Below, one piece after another: positions 16,418-25,682 of a stretch of DNA of 64,000 nucleotides (position 1 is the first letter of the stretch; the number at the start of each line of letters is the position of its first letter). The notes beneath the pieces were generated by a model that was not told the origin of the DNA, ran no database searches, and saw only the letters and a list, made by a program, of their open reading frames with translations. The stretch comes from Bordetella sp. LUAb4 (lineage in GTDB: Bacteria > Pseudomonadota > Gammaproteobacteria > Burkholderiales > Burkholderiaceae_B), in contig NZ_JAHPZX010000007.1 in NCBI RefSeq assembly GCF_021325795.1, positions 213,021 to 277,020 of the forward strand, read 5' to 3'. The translations under genes and the position numbers were made by a program.

Positions 16418-18040
16418 TTACCGCTTGGCGGCCGCGCCGACATAGCCGTCCTGCACATCGCGCAGCGTGGCGGCGGGGTCCCGCTGCCGGGCCGGCCCGA
16501 AGCCGCCGCCGCCGGGAGTAAGCAGTTCCACGACTTCGCCAGGATTCAGGACATGCTGGATCTTGGGATTGACCACCTTGCCATTCAGGATGACGGCACC
16601 GGGAGCACCTGCCTCGCCGCCGGCCAGTCCTTGCGCGGCGGCCTCTTCCCGGGTGCGTTCGGCCATGAAGCTGACGACGATGGGCGTCTTGTTGCGGTTC
16701 TCGAAGGCGATGGCCTGGCCCGTGCCGCCGCGGTGCAGGCCCGCGCCGCCGGTGCCACTGCGCAACTGGCGGTGACGCACATGCAGGGGCGACATTTTTT
16801 CTATCATCTCCACCGGCGTGGAAGAAATATTGCTGGGCCAGGACAGCACGTTGGCGCCGTCCTGTTTGTGCGAACCGCCGTAGCCGCCGTTCATGAAGAA
16901 CAGGTTGGTGAAGGGCGTGCCGGTTTCACGCGTGCCGGACAGATTGACGCACCACAGCGGCGAGCCGACCGCGGCGATGGCCCGCTCGGGCATGGCTTCG
17001 GCCAGCGCGCCGATGACCATCATGGGAACGAAATGGCCGATCAGGGCGCGGGCGCCGCCGGCGGCGGGCGGCCTGGAGTTGAGGATGCTGCCTTCGGGTG
17101 CCGTGACGTGGATGGGCGCCATCACGCCTTCGTTGTTCGGCACGTTGGGCAGCAGCACCGCGCGCAGGCCGTAGCAGGTATACGCAATGGTGTAGGCCAG
17201 GCAAACGTTGATGGAGCGCGGCACCTGGGCGTCGGTGCCGGCATAGTCGACGGTGATCTCGCCGTCCTTGATGGTCAACGTGAGCTGCAACTTGATCGGG
17301 TGGTCCAGGCCATCGCTGATGGCGGTACGGTGATACACGCCTTCGGGCAAGGTGCGGATGGCGTCGCGCATGGCCTTTTCGGAGCGCGCATGGATTTCAC
17401 CCGCCAGGGTGTCGATTTCGCTCAGGCCGCGTTCGGCCATCAGGGCCAGCATGCGCGATTCGATCATGCGCAGCGCGGTGAATTGGGCGTAGAGGTCGCC
17501 CATGACCTGATCGGGCTCGCGTACGTTCTTGCGCAGGATACGTTCGAAGGTCGGGTCGACTTCCCCCTTGCGCATCACTTTCATGATGGGGATCTGCAGG
17601 CCTTCCTCATAGACCTCGCGCGCATCGGCGGAACGGATACGCCCACCGATATCCGGCGCGTGCGCCACCGAGCCCGCCCACGCCACTACCTTGCCGCCGA
17701 GAAAAATCGGCTTGGCCACGGAGATGTCCGGCAAGTGCCCGGTGCCTTGCCAGATGTCGTTGGTGATCAACACATCGCCGGGCTCCAGCTGGTCCAGCGG
17801 AAATTCTTCAAGAAAATGCCGGATGGTGCGCGGCATGGTGTTCATGAAGGAAGGAATGCTGTTGGTCGCCTGCGCGACCGAGCGGCCGTCAGCGGTGGTC
17901 AGCACGCAGGCGAAGTCGTTGGATTCGCGCACGATGGTCGAGAAAGAGGTGCGCACCATGGCGGCTGCGGCTTCGTCGACGATGGAGATCATGCGGGTCC
18001 ACAGCAGCTCCAGCGTGATCGCGTCTAAGGTCTTGGTCAT
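16418..18040 (-). CDS. hyuB: Hydantoinase/oxoprolinase beta subunit (HyuB type)
   Basis: This 540-residue protein matches HyuB along its length. It has an early segment DAITLELLWTRMISIVDEAA, then GDVLITNDIWQGTGHLPDIS, HAPDIGGRIRSADAREVYEE, YAGTDAQVPRSIN and the C-terminal glycine-rich LLTPGGGGFGPAR. ATG 18040 has AAGGGAA at good spacing and a better-conserved start than the upstream alternative at 18094. It is the first gene of the operon hyuB-hyuA-CoA transferase-thioesterase-crotonase and is divergent from a LysR gene. It forms the catalytic pair with HyuA. Confidence 0.9.
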   Translation of the reverse strand: MTKTLDAITLELLWTRMISIVDEAAAAMVRTSFSTIVRESNDFACVLTTADGRSVAQATNSIPSFMNTMPRTIRHFLEEFPLDQLEPGDVLITNDIWQGTGHLPDISVAKPIFLGGKVVAWAGSVAHAPDIGGRIRSADAREVYEEGLQIPIMKVMRKGEVDPTFERILRKNVREPDQVMGDLYAQFTALRMIESRMLALMAERGLSEIDTLAGEIHARSEKAMRDAIRTLPEGVYHRTAISDGLDHPIKLQLTLTIKDGEITVDYAGTDAQVPRSINVCLAYTIAYTCYGLRAVLLPNVPNNEGVMAPIHVTAPEGSILNSRPPAAGGARALIGHFVPMMVIGALAEAMPERAIAAVGSPLWCVNLSGTRETGTPFTNLFFMNGGYGGSHKQDGANVLSWPSNISSTPVEMIEKMSPLHVRHRQLRSGTGGAGLHRGGTGQAIAFENRNKTPIVVSFMAERTREEAAAQGLAGGEAGAPGAVILNGKVVNPKIQHVLNPGEVVELLTPGGGGFGPARQRDPAATLRDVQDGYVGAAAKR

Positions 18041-18113
18041 CACGGTTCCCTTGTTTGCTCCGCATTTGCATCGATGCGGCGTAATTGATGGCACAGAACG
18101 ATTCTGGCGGTTT

Positions 18114-18124
18114 AGACTATGTCT
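18114..18124. promoter_or_regulatory. Possible LysR-type site between hyuB and lysR
   Basis: AGACTATGTCT is an interrupted palindrome (AGAC, three bases, GTCT) in the 173-bp divergent region, surrounded by the most AT-rich sequence of that gap. LysR regulators usually bind such dyads next to the divergent gene. One short dyad is weak evidence. Confidence 0.35.
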
Positions 18125-18213
18125 TCATAATGTTTATTTCGCCGTAGGGCATGCCAAACGAACATACATGGCCATGGAGGCCGGCGTTCGATCGCGGCGA
18201 CAAGGGGATCTCC

Positions 18214-19155
18214 ATGAACACCAACGTAGCGTCCGACCTGCGCGGTGCGCAGACTTTGAAAATCCATGAGGTGGAAGCCTTTCGAGCGGTGATGATCCGT
18301 GGCACGGCGACCGATGCCGCGGTGCTCATGCACACCTCGCAGCCGGTGATCAGCAAGCTGATCGCGCGCTTCCAGCGCCATATCGGCATCAAGCTGTTCG
18401 AGCTGCACAAGAGCCGGCTGGTGCCCACGCCCGAGGCGCGCGTGCTGTTCAACACTATCGAACGCACGTATGTGGGCATGGAGCACATCGCCCAGACCAT
18501 CGCGGAGTTGCGGGGTGGCCATAGCGGCAAGCTGATCGTGGGCAGTCAGCCTTCCTTCGGCATGGGCCCCTTGGCCAGCATTGCCACCGCGTTTCTCAAG
18601 GAGCGGCCCGGCATCCAGATCCAGATCGAGACGGTGACATCCGGGCTGATCCGGCACAGCGTCATCTCGGGCAAGGCGGACATGGGGATCGCCGAGCGAT
18701 CCATCGACGTGACGGGCGTGAACGCCGAACCCTTGGTGCAGGTCAACACGGTCTGCGTGATGAACAAGGCCCACCCCTTGGCAGCGAAGCGAGCCATCAA
18801 GGCCAAGGATTTGCAGGGGGTGGCGATGATCCTGCCTTCGCGCGACAGCGCTTCGCACGCGTCGGTCGCCGGTATGTTCGCGCAGGAGCAGGTGGAGCCG
18901 GAAGTGGTGGTGCAGACCGGCTATGGCATGAATATGTGCGTGCTGGCCTTGCAAGGCGCGGGAGTCGCGCTGGTCAGCCCGTTCGCCGCGCTGTCGCTGC
19001 GCGGCGCCGGGCTGGTGGTGAAGCGCTTTGAACCGAGCCTGCCGATCGAGCTGATGCTGATGACGGCGGTCGATACGCCGCCGTCGCGCATCGCCGCGCT
19101 GTTCATCGAACGTTTGCATGAGGCAATGGCGCCGCTGCGCGATACGTGGGGATGA
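18214..19155 (+). CDS. LysR-family transcriptional regulator beside the hyu operon
   Basis: This 313-residue protein has an N-terminal LysR helix-turn-helix (about residues 15-75, with ATDAAVLMHTSQPVISKLIA and LFELHKSRLVPTPEA) and a periplasmic-binding-like effector domain from about residue 95 (GKLIVGSQPSFGMGPLASIA). ATG 18214 is preferred because AAGGGG stands about seven bases upstream; an in-frame ATG at 18151 would add 21 unconserved residues. It is transcribed away from hyuB, the classic layout for a LysR activator of the divergent operon. The effector is probably the substrate or an intermediate of the hyu pathway. Confidence 0.88.
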   Translation: MNTNVASDLRGAQTLKIHEVEAFRAVMIRGTATDAAVLMHTSQPVISKLIARFQRHIGIKLFELHKSRLVPTPEARVLFNTIERTYVGMEHIAQTIAELRGGHSGKLIVGSQPSFGMGPLASIATAFLKERPGIQIQIETVTSGLIRHSVISGKADMGIAERSIDVTGVNAEPLVQVNTVCVMNKAHPLAAKRAIKAKDLQGVAMILPSRDSASHASVAGMFAQEQVEPEVVVQTGYGMNMCVLALQGAGVALVSPFAALSLRGAGLVVKRFEPSLPIELMLMTAVDTPPSRIAALFIERLHEAMAPLRDTWG

Positions 19156-19201
19156 GCTCAGCATCGCCGCGCGTTCCCATTTGCGCGGATGGTTGGCTGA
19201 C

Positions 19202-19271
19202 GTTTGTTCGAACATGTTTGTTCGAACGTGTTTGTTCGAACCGGTTTGTTCAAACCGGTTTGTTCAACCTT
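19202..19271. repeat. Five tandem copies of a 14-bp unit at a convergent junction
   Basis: Units start at 19202, 19216, 19230, 19244 and 19258, with consensus GTTTGTTCGAACNN. The first three carry the palindrome TTCGAA; the last two drift to TTCAA. The array fills the space between the lysR stop (19155) and the stop of the convergent Bug gene (19270), where a terminator would be expected. Its self-complementary core could fold in both RNAs. Confidence 0.85.
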
Positions 19272-20247
19272 AGCGCGCGGTGAGATGCGCGGTCTGGATC
19301 ATCTGGCTGAAGGTGCTGGTTTCGCCGGCGATGAAGGTCGCGGTGGCTTTCACATCGCGATTGCCAGGCACGGGCGTGACGCCCAGGTCGGCCAGCTTGG
19401 GCGCCATGTCCTTGGACAACATGATCTCGCGGATATCGTGATTCAGTTTGTCGACGATGGCGTCCGGCGTGTGGGCCGGCGCGGCAATGGTGAACCAGGC
19501 GGTGAAGGCATAGCCTGGCAAGCCGTCCTGCGCGATGGTGGGCACGTCGGGCAGGCTGGGCGCGCGGGTCGCGCTGGTGACGGCCAGGGCACGCAACTGG
19601 CCCGATTTGATCAGCGGCAGCGCGGTAGGCAGATTCTCGAACATCAGCTGCAGGCGCCCGCCGACCAAGTCGGTGAGCGCGGGGCCGCTACCTTTGTAGG
19701 GGATGTGCGAGATGTCCGCGTGGGATTGGTATTTGAAGAGTTCACCAGCCATGTGGGTGGAGGAACCGAAGCCGGCCGAGCCGAAGAACAGCGTATTCGG
19801 ATGCGCCTTGCTTTCGGCGATGACGGCTTTGGTGTTGGCCAGTTCGCTGTCCTTGGGCACCACCAGCACGTTGGGAAGTTCTGCCAGCAGCACGACCGGT
19901 TTGAGATCCTTGGCGGGATCGTATTTCAGGTTCGGATAGATCTTGTAGGTCGAATGGATGCCTATGGTGCCAAACAGCAGGCTGTAGCCGTCGGGCTCGG
20001 CACGGGCCACATTCTCCGCACCGATATTGCCGCCCACGCCGGGACGGTTTTCCACGATGACGCTTTGGCCGTATTTCTCGGATAGCTTCTGCGCGACGAG
20101 ACGTCCCAGGACGTCGGCGCTGCCGCCGGGCGCCAGGGGCACGACCAACCGGATGGGTTTGGAGGGATACGTGTCGGCATGCGCGGAGGTTGCGGCAAAA
20201 GAGAGCATCGCCGCGCACGCGGCCGCGGCCGCGAAAAATTTGTTCAT
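19270..20247 (-). CDS. Bug/TctC-family periplasmic solute-binding receptor
   Basis: This 325-residue protein has a clear Sec signal peptide (MNKFFAAAAACAAMLSFAAT, cleavage near AHA-DT at residue 24). The mature part starts YPSKPIRLVVPLAPGGSADV and continues with SVIVENRPGVGGNIGAENVA, LFFGSAGFGSSTHMAGELF and HIPYKGSGPALTDLVGG. ATG 20247 follows GGCGGAATC and gives the best signal peptide; an in-frame start at 20295 adds 16 unlikely residues. It is convergent with the hyu-linked LysR gene and may supply that pathway's substrate, but it has its own upstream region. The ligand is unknown. Confidence 0.9.
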   Translation of the reverse strand: MNKFFAAAAACAAMLSFAATSAHADTYPSKPIRLVVPLAPGGSADVLGRLVAQKLSEKYGQSVIVENRPGVGGNIGAENVARAEPDGYSLLFGTIGIHSTYKIYPNLKYDPAKDLKPVVLLAELPNVLVVPKDSELANTKAVIAESKAHPNTLFFGSAGFGSSTHMAGELFKYQSHADISHIPYKGSGPALTDLVGGRLQLMFENLPTALPLIKSGQLRALAVTSATRAPSLPDVPTIAQDGLPGYAFTAWFTIAAPAHTPDAIVDKLNHDIREIMLSKDMAPKLADLGVTPVPGNRDVKATATFIAGETSTFSQMIQTAHLTAR

Positions 20248-20648
20248 GATTCCGCCTTGTGTGGAGTGGTTCTTTTTCGAAGTCATGTCGTCCACCCGGC
20301 TTGGGGCCAGCTCCTCCTGAGGCGGGTTGGGGGCAAGGCCGCGCGTGGCGCGAGCCCTCGGTGCCCCGTGACAGTTGCTTCGCTTGCGCGCTGTTCTTAT
20401 GACGGAATTATGGGCAGGAGCGGGGCGGTCGCATAATGCTTTTACGCCCGCACCCTATGCAAAATGATCATGCGCGTTTACCCGAGGTTGATGCTCAGGT
20501 TTCAATGAGTGGTGGCGATGCCTTCCAGTTGCGTGGCGCGGCGCGGCGGACGCCACGGACTTTCCCGAGGGCGAGTGAACCTTCGGTCGGCCTCCCCGCG
20601 CCACGGCCCGGACGCGTCCGCATCCGCCCGGCAGCCGCGGCCCGGCCG
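20248..20648. other. 401-bp intergenic region between the Bug receptor and treY
   Basis: No convincing gene was found. On the minus strand a weak promoter-like pair, TTGCAT (20462-20457) and CATTAT (20438-20433) with an 18-bp spacer, could serve the Bug gene with a leader of roughly 180 bases. No hairpin with a U-tract was recognised after treY. The rest is GC-rich sequence without visible structure. Confidence 0.4.
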
Positions 20649-23519
20649 TCAATACGCCGACAGCAACGCCACCGGGAAATCCGCCAAGGCTTCGGCCAGT
20701 GGCAGGATGCTGTCGGCGCCGACGCGCCGTTCGCGGCCGCTGAGTGCATCGCGCAGGGTAGCGCCCGCATAGCGATGGGGTAATACCACCGCAGTGGATT
20801 CCCAGAAGGCGGGATCGATGCGCGGCAGGCACAGCCCCGCGTCGGCATCGGCGGCATCGCCATCGTCGGCGCGCAAATGCGTTCCCACCAGCCGTGGTGC
20901 CAACACGAAGGCCCGTTGGTCGCCCAAGCTGCGCACGAACGCAATGATGTGGTCACCACGCGAACCGAGCACGGGCAAGGGCACATAGCTACCCTGTGCA
21001 TACAAGTCAGGCGCGGCGCGCCGCGCGCCCAGCGCGCCATGCACCACGGCCTGTTTGACGCGTCCGCTGCGCCAATCGGCCAGCAGGCGGTCGACGTCGT
21101 GGGCGTCCTCGGCGTCCAGCGCCGCCGCACGCGCCGCATAGTCAACGGGACGGCGGTTGTCAGGGTCGACCAGGCTGTAATCCCAGAATTCAGTGCCCTG
21201 GTAGAGATCGGGCACGCCCGGCACGGTCAGGCGCAACAGTGTCTGTGAAAGGCTGTTGACCGCCCCGGCGGCGGCGATGCGATGGGCGAACGCCGCGATG
21301 TCATCGGCCGCGCCCGGCTGCATCACGGCATCGAGCGCGTCCGCGCAAGCCTGTTCATAGCTTTCGTCCGGCACCACCCAGCTGGTGCGCACCTTGGCCT
21401 CGCGCAGGGCCTTGAGCTGCCATGCGCCGACCCGTTCGGCATAGGCTTGCAGGCCGGCGGCATCGTCGGCCCGCAGATCGAGCGGCCAGGCGCCCACCAG
21501 CGTCTGCAACAGCATATACAGATCGGCCGGATGCGGTGCCAGCTGCCCATTACCGTTATAGGTGGCGGGAGCGTGCACATGCATCCAGTCGTGCGCGAAA
21601 CGGCTCCACTCCGTCGGCACTTCGCTCAGGGTCATGATGCGCGCGCGGGTGTCCTCGCCACGTTTGTGATCGTGCGTCGCGGTGGTCAGCATCGCCCGCG
21701 GCAGTCGGCGCGCGCGCGCTGAGCAGCCGCGGTGGAAAGCTTCCACCGCCAGATGAAATTCGCCAGGGTCCGCGCCCACTTCGTTGCGCGAAAGCAGGCG
21801 TCCATAACGGTAGAAAGCCGTGTCTTCCAAGGACTTGGCCGTCAACGGTGGTGTCAGTTGCTGGAACCGGCGCGTGGCCAAGGCCCGCGCGGCCTGTTGC
21901 TCGGCCGGCAGGCCGTGCAAGGGCTGGCCACCCAGCCAATCGCCCATCAGTTCGAGCAAGGGGCCGTCGTCGCCGTCGCGATCGCTGCGGAAGTGCGCAT
22001 GCGCGGCCGCGGCGGCTGCGTCGAAACGCACTTGGTCCAGCGCGTGGCGCCCTTCGGCATCCGCATACGTGCGATACACGGGAAAACCGCGCAGCAACTG
22101 CCACAGCACGCGCAGGATGGCGGCCTGGCCCCAGTCGCGGGTCATGGGGTCCAGTGCAGCGACCTGATGCAGCGCGCGCGCGGCCGCATAACGCTCGGCG
22201 GGGAAGTGGCGCAGCAGCATCAGCTCGCGCGACTCGTCGGCGATCTCGGCGAAAGAGCGCGTATCGCGCGCCAGCGTTTCCCACAGGTCGGTGATGGGAC
22301 CCACGCCGCCGGCGTCGTGCAGAACGGCACCGACCTGGTCCATGAAGTCGTAGCCGGTGGTGCCATCCACCTTCCACCGTTCATCCAGGATTTCGTCGCT
22401 GGCGAGGATTTTTTCGATGACCAGATAGGGTGTCTGGCCGGCCAGCGCGCCGGGCCGTCGTGGCGATCGCGCTTCGAGTTCGCCGCGCAGGCGCGCGCAA
22501 TAACCGAGCGGGTCGCTCAAGCCGTCGACGTGGTCGACCCGCAGGCCATCGATGAGGCCTTCTTCATAGAAACCCAGCACCATGCCGTGGACGGCGTCGA
22601 AGACCTCCGTCTGCTCAACGCGCACGCCGATCAGGTCGGTGATTTCGAAGAAGCGGCGCCAGTTGATTTCATCGGCGGCGCTGCGCCACCAGGCCAGGCG
22701 ATAGGCCTGGCGCTCAAGCAGTTCGTGCAGACGCTCACGCCCGGCGGACGTCGTGGTGTCGTAGGCGTGGGCCGGATCGGGCACGCTGGTATCCAAGGTG
22801 CCATCCGCCAGGGGATAGGGCGCGCCGTGCGCGTCGATGTACCAACCGGCATCGCCCAGCCGCAGGCGGATGTCGCCGTCGCACAGGGCTTCACCGTAGG
22901 GCTTGCCCAGGAAGGGCGCCAACACCTTGCCGTGCAGCCCGGTATCGGCCGGCTCCCATTCGATGTCGAACCAGGTGGCATGCGGGCTGGCGCGGCCGTC
23001 GCGCAGCACGCTCCACCACCAGGGGTTGTCCGGGCTGGTGGCCATGTGGTTGGGCACGATGTCGAGAATCAGCCCCATGTCATGCGCCCGCAGGGCCCGC
23101 ACCAGGCGCCGCAGCGCCGCTTCGCCGCCCAGTTCCGGATTGACCTGGGCATGGTCCACTACGTCATAGCCGTGCGTGGAACCACGGCGTGCGCGAGTCA
23201 AGGGAGAGGCGTAGACATGGCTGATCCCCAGGCGCGCGAAGTACGGCACCTGTGAGATGGCGTCGTCCAGTGTGTAGCCTTCGTGGAATTGCAGGCGCAC
23301 GGTGGCGCGCGGCGTGCCTGTCTGGGGGGCCGGCATGGTCGACGTGTTGGACGCTTCTTGTGGCATGGCGACGATGTCAGTGGTAACCGTATCGGTTGTG
23401 TTGGCGATGGCGGCAGCCGTAGCGGTGGATGCAGGTGTGGTGGCGGCGTCGCCGCCGGCAGGGGCGGCGGCAAGGCCGTCCTGGCGCGATGGATCGGTAC
23501 AAGAATGGCGCGGCGTCAT
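20649..23519 (-). CDS. treY: Maltooligosyl trehalose synthase
   Basis: This 956-residue GH13 enzyme converts the reducing-end alpha-1,4 bond of maltooligosaccharides to alpha,alpha-1,1. Motifs are YASPLTRARRGSTHGYD at about residues 103-119, DIVPNHMA, nucleophile Asp329 in GLRVDHVDGLSDP, acid/base Glu369 in YLVIEK, and LTTATHDHKRGEDTRAR for the third catalytic Asp. The family usually begins near RLQFHEGYTL. Here about 70 Ala/Thr-rich residues precede it (for example DAATTPASTATAAA). ATG 23519 overlaps the malQ stop in an ATGA. It is the last gene of the operon and works with TreZ to release trehalose from glucan. Confidence 0.93.
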   Translation of the reverse strand: MTPRHSCTDPSRQDGLAAAPAGGDAATTPASTATAAAIANTTDTVTTDIVAMPQEASNTSTMPAPQTGTPRATVRLQFHEGYTLDDAISQVPYFARLGISHVYASPLTRARRGSTHGYDVVDHAQVNPELGGEAALRRLVRALRAHDMGLILDIVPNHMATSPDNPWWWSVLRDGRASPHATWFDIEWEPADTGLHGKVLAPFLGKPYGEALCDGDIRLRLGDAGWYIDAHGAPYPLADGTLDTSVPDPAHAYDTTTSAGRERLHELLERQAYRLAWWRSAADEINWRRFFEITDLIGVRVEQTEVFDAVHGMVLGFYEEGLIDGLRVDHVDGLSDPLGYCARLRGELEARSPRRPGALAGQTPYLVIEKILASDEILDERWKVDGTTGYDFMDQVGAVLHDAGGVGPITDLWETLARDTRSFAEIADESRELMLLRHFPAERYAAARALHQVAALDPMTRDWGQAAILRVLWQLLRGFPVYRTYADAEGRHALDQVRFDAAAAAAHAHFRSDRDGDDGPLLELMGDWLGGQPLHGLPAEQQAARALATRRFQQLTPPLTAKSLEDTAFYRYGRLLSRNEVGADPGEFHLAVEAFHRGCSARARRLPRAMLTTATHDHKRGEDTRARIMTLSEVPTEWSRFAHDWMHVHAPATYNGNGQLAPHPADLYMLLQTLVGAWPLDLRADDAAGLQAYAERVGAWQLKALREAKVRTSWVVPDESYEQACADALDAVMQPGAADDIAAFAHRIAAAGAVNSLSQTLLRLTVPGVPDLYQGTEFWDYSLVDPDNRRPVDYAARAAALDAEDAHDVDRLLADWRSGRVKQAVVHGALGARRAAPDLYAQGSYVPLPVLGSRGDHIIAFVRSLGDQRAFVLAPRLVGTHLRADDGDAADADAGLCLPRIDPAFWESTAVVLPHRYAGATLRDALSGRERRVGADSILPLAEALADFPVALLSAY

Positions 23520-25660
23520 GCGAGCCCCCGACGTGCCGTTTCGATGGCATCCACGCGCTTCGCCACGCCAGGGTCTTCGAAGAATCGCGCCGCGTCCACG
23601 TCCAGCCTGCGCCGCCAGTTCGGATGGGTATCTATGGTGCCGGGCAGATTGGGTTGTTCCTCCAAGCCCAGCAGATCTTCCAGCGGCACCAGCATCAAGG
23701 GCACGGGCGCGCTGGCGACGAAGCGCAGCACCGCTTCGATGGGCGCATCGGCGGGCGGCGCTTCCGGCTGGTCGTGGCCGATGCAGCCCGCTTCGCGCAA
23801 GGCCTGCCACAGCGCGCCGCGATCCCGTTCCCGCTCCTGCAGCAGGGACTCGCTGGTTTCGCCCTGGCCGAGCAGTTGCAGACGGTCGCGCCAGCCGACC
23901 TCTGTCCCGCGCCACCAGCCGACGATGGTGGGCAGGTCGTGCGTGGTCGTCGTGGCAATGGCGGCGCCGGGCCAATGGCGCGGCTGCTGGAAGGGCGCGG
24001 GATTGCCGGCCCAGCCATCGCGTTGGAACCAGAGCACATCCATGCCCAGCATGCCAACCTGTTCGATGCGGTGGTTGAAGCCATCGGGTACGGTGCCCAG
24101 GTTCTCGCCGATGATCAGCGCCCGATGGCGCCAGGCTTCCAGCGCCACCAGACGCAGCATGTCGTCCAGCGGATAACGCAGATAGGCGCCGTCCTTGGCC
24201 GACGCCCCCTGCGGCACCAGCCACATGCGGGCCAGGCCCAGTACGTGATCGATGCGCAGGCCGCCGGTATGGACCAGAGCCGCGCGTAGCATCTCGATGA
24301 AGGCCGCATAGCCAGTCAGGTGCAAGGCGCGTGGCGAGAAAGCGGTCAAGCCCCAGCACTGGCCCAGAGGATTGTAGAGATCGGGCGGCGCGCCGGGCGA
24401 CAGGCCTTCGAGGATGTCGGCCTGACGGCTCCAGGCATGGCTGCCGCCGGGATCCGTGCCGACCGCCAGGTCGCCGATCAGGCCGATGCCCATGCCGGCC
24501 GCGCGTGCCGCCTGCTGGGCGCCGGCTAATCCTTGCGCGGCGAGCCATTGCAAAAAGATGTGGAAGGCGATGTCGCGCTCATGCGCATGGGCATAGGCGC
24601 GCACGCCAGCACCGGTGGGATCGCGCAGATCGGCCGGCCAGTGGCGCCAGTCGGTGGCGTCGCCCAGCGGCGGCAGATGGCGCGCGTGCAGGGCTTCGAA
24701 ACGGGCATGGCTTTCCAGGGCCTCGCCGCCGGCGATGCGGAAACGGGTGAAAGCGTCCTGCAGGTCGCTATGGGCGTCGTCGCGAAAATCGTCGTACATG
24801 CGGCGCAGTATTTTCACGCGCAGGCGGGCGACACCGGGCCAATCGATCAGGGACAGGCCGTCCAGGCGCAAGGCCTCGTCGCCCAGGCCCACACCGCTCA
24901 GCGCCTTGCCCAGCGCGGCGTCGCCCAGCACCGCGGCGGGATCGATGTAGAGACTGTTGAGAAACAGGCGGCTGGAGGGGCCGTAAGGACTGTAGCGCCC
25001 AGGATCGGCGGTGAACATCGCATGCACGGGGCTGATGGCCAAGGCCGACGCGCCGCGCTGGCCGGCCGCGCCCGCCAGGCGCGCGAGTGCGGTGAAGTCA
25101 CCGATGCCGGCGGCCTGAGCCGGATCGCCGCCATGGTCACGGCGCAGGCTGTACAACTGGGCGGAAACACCCCATGCGCGCGGATGTTCAGTCTCCAGCA
25201 GTTCGGCGACGCCGGGGCTGCGCGCAGGCACCACCGCTACGTTACGGCGCCAGGTATCGGTCTCCAGGACGTAGTAGCCCGGGGTGTCGATAGCAGGCAG
25301 CCGGGTGCGCCCGTCGCCGCTGTCGTGGGCGGCCACGGTACGCTGTTCGCCGTCCTCGCCCAGCAGCAGATAAGTGGTATCCGGACGCGCTTCGAATTCA
25401 ACCGGCGCGCCGGCGTCGACGATCAACAAGCCGGGGTCCTGCCGGGATTCTTCGCGCAAGCGCGCGGCGCTTTCGTGGATCTGCGCGGCGTCGCCCGCCG
25501 GCAGTCCCAGCGCGCCGAGCATGGTGCGCAGCACGTCGTCGGCGACGCGGCGCGGCTGGCCACGTGCGTCCACCCAGTCCACGGCGATGGCGGCTTGCGA
25601 CGCCAGTGCGGCCAGGTCGGCGGAAACCGAAGCCGAACCATCGATGCCAGAGGTAGTCAT
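23516..25660 (-). CDS. malQ: 4-alpha-glucanotransferase (amylomaltase)
   Basis: This 714-residue GH77 enzyme transfers maltooligosyl groups between glucans. Catalytic residues are Asp471 in GLRIDHVLGLARMW, Glu519 in LIIGENLGTVPDG and Asp575 in ATTTTHDLPTIVGWW. PVHAMFTADPGRYSPYGPSS (about 211-230) is the substrate-site segment. The first 150 residues form the extra N-terminal domain of the long MalQ subtype. ATG 25660 has AGGAAT upstream; an in-frame start at 25720 lacks support. It lies 22 bp after treZ and overlaps treY by 4 bp. In the operon it rebuilds longer chains from the short oligosaccharides left by GlgX and TreZ. Confidence 0.92.
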   Translation of the reverse strand: MTTSGIDGSASVSADLAALASQAAIAVDWVDARGQPRRVADDVLRTMLGALGLPAGDAAQIHESAARLREESRQDPGLLIVDAGAPVEFEARPDTTYLLLGEDGEQRTVAAHDSGDGRTRLPAIDTPGYYVLETDTWRRNVAVVPARSPGVAELLETEHPRAWGVSAQLYSLRRDHGGDPAQAAGIGDFTALARLAGAAGQRGASALAISPVHAMFTADPGRYSPYGPSSRLFLNSLYIDPAAVLGDAALGKALSGVGLGDEALRLDGLSLIDWPGVARLRVKILRRMYDDFRDDAHSDLQDAFTRFRIAGGEALESHARFEALHARHLPPLGDATDWRHWPADLRDPTGAGVRAYAHAHERDIAFHIFLQWLAAQGLAGAQQAARAAGMGIGLIGDLAVGTDPGGSHAWSRQADILEGLSPGAPPDLYNPLGQCWGLTAFSPRALHLTGYAAFIEMLRAALVHTGGLRIDHVLGLARMWLVPQGASAKDGAYLRYPLDDMLRLVALEAWRHRALIIGENLGTVPDGFNHRIEQVGMLGMDVLWFQRDGWAGNPAPFQQPRHWPGAAIATTTTHDLPTIVGWWRGTEVGWRDRLQLLGQGETSESLLQERERDRGALWQALREAGCIGHDQPEAPPADAPIEAVLRFVASAPVPLMLVPLEDLLGLEEQPNLPGTIDTHPNWRRRLDVDAARFFEDPGVAKRVDAIETARRGLA

Positions 25661-25682
25661 GCGGATTCCTTTCTGTCCAGCG

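Noticed and set aside
18112..19215. Long frame antisense to the LysR gene
   Set aside because: The composition (His/Arg/Gln-rich) is typical of the shadow of a GC-rich gene, and the sense frame is a full LysR protein.
20436..20783. Small plus-strand gene between the Bug receptor and treY
   Set aside because: It has no ribosome-binding site, an Arg/Ala/Pro-rich composition and overlaps the treY 3' end; no similarity recognised.
20649..24548. A 1299-codon open frame that extends treY upstream through malQ
   Set aside because: The first 343 codons are an out-of-frame reading of malQ without family similarity; treY starts at ATG 23519 in the ATGA overlap.
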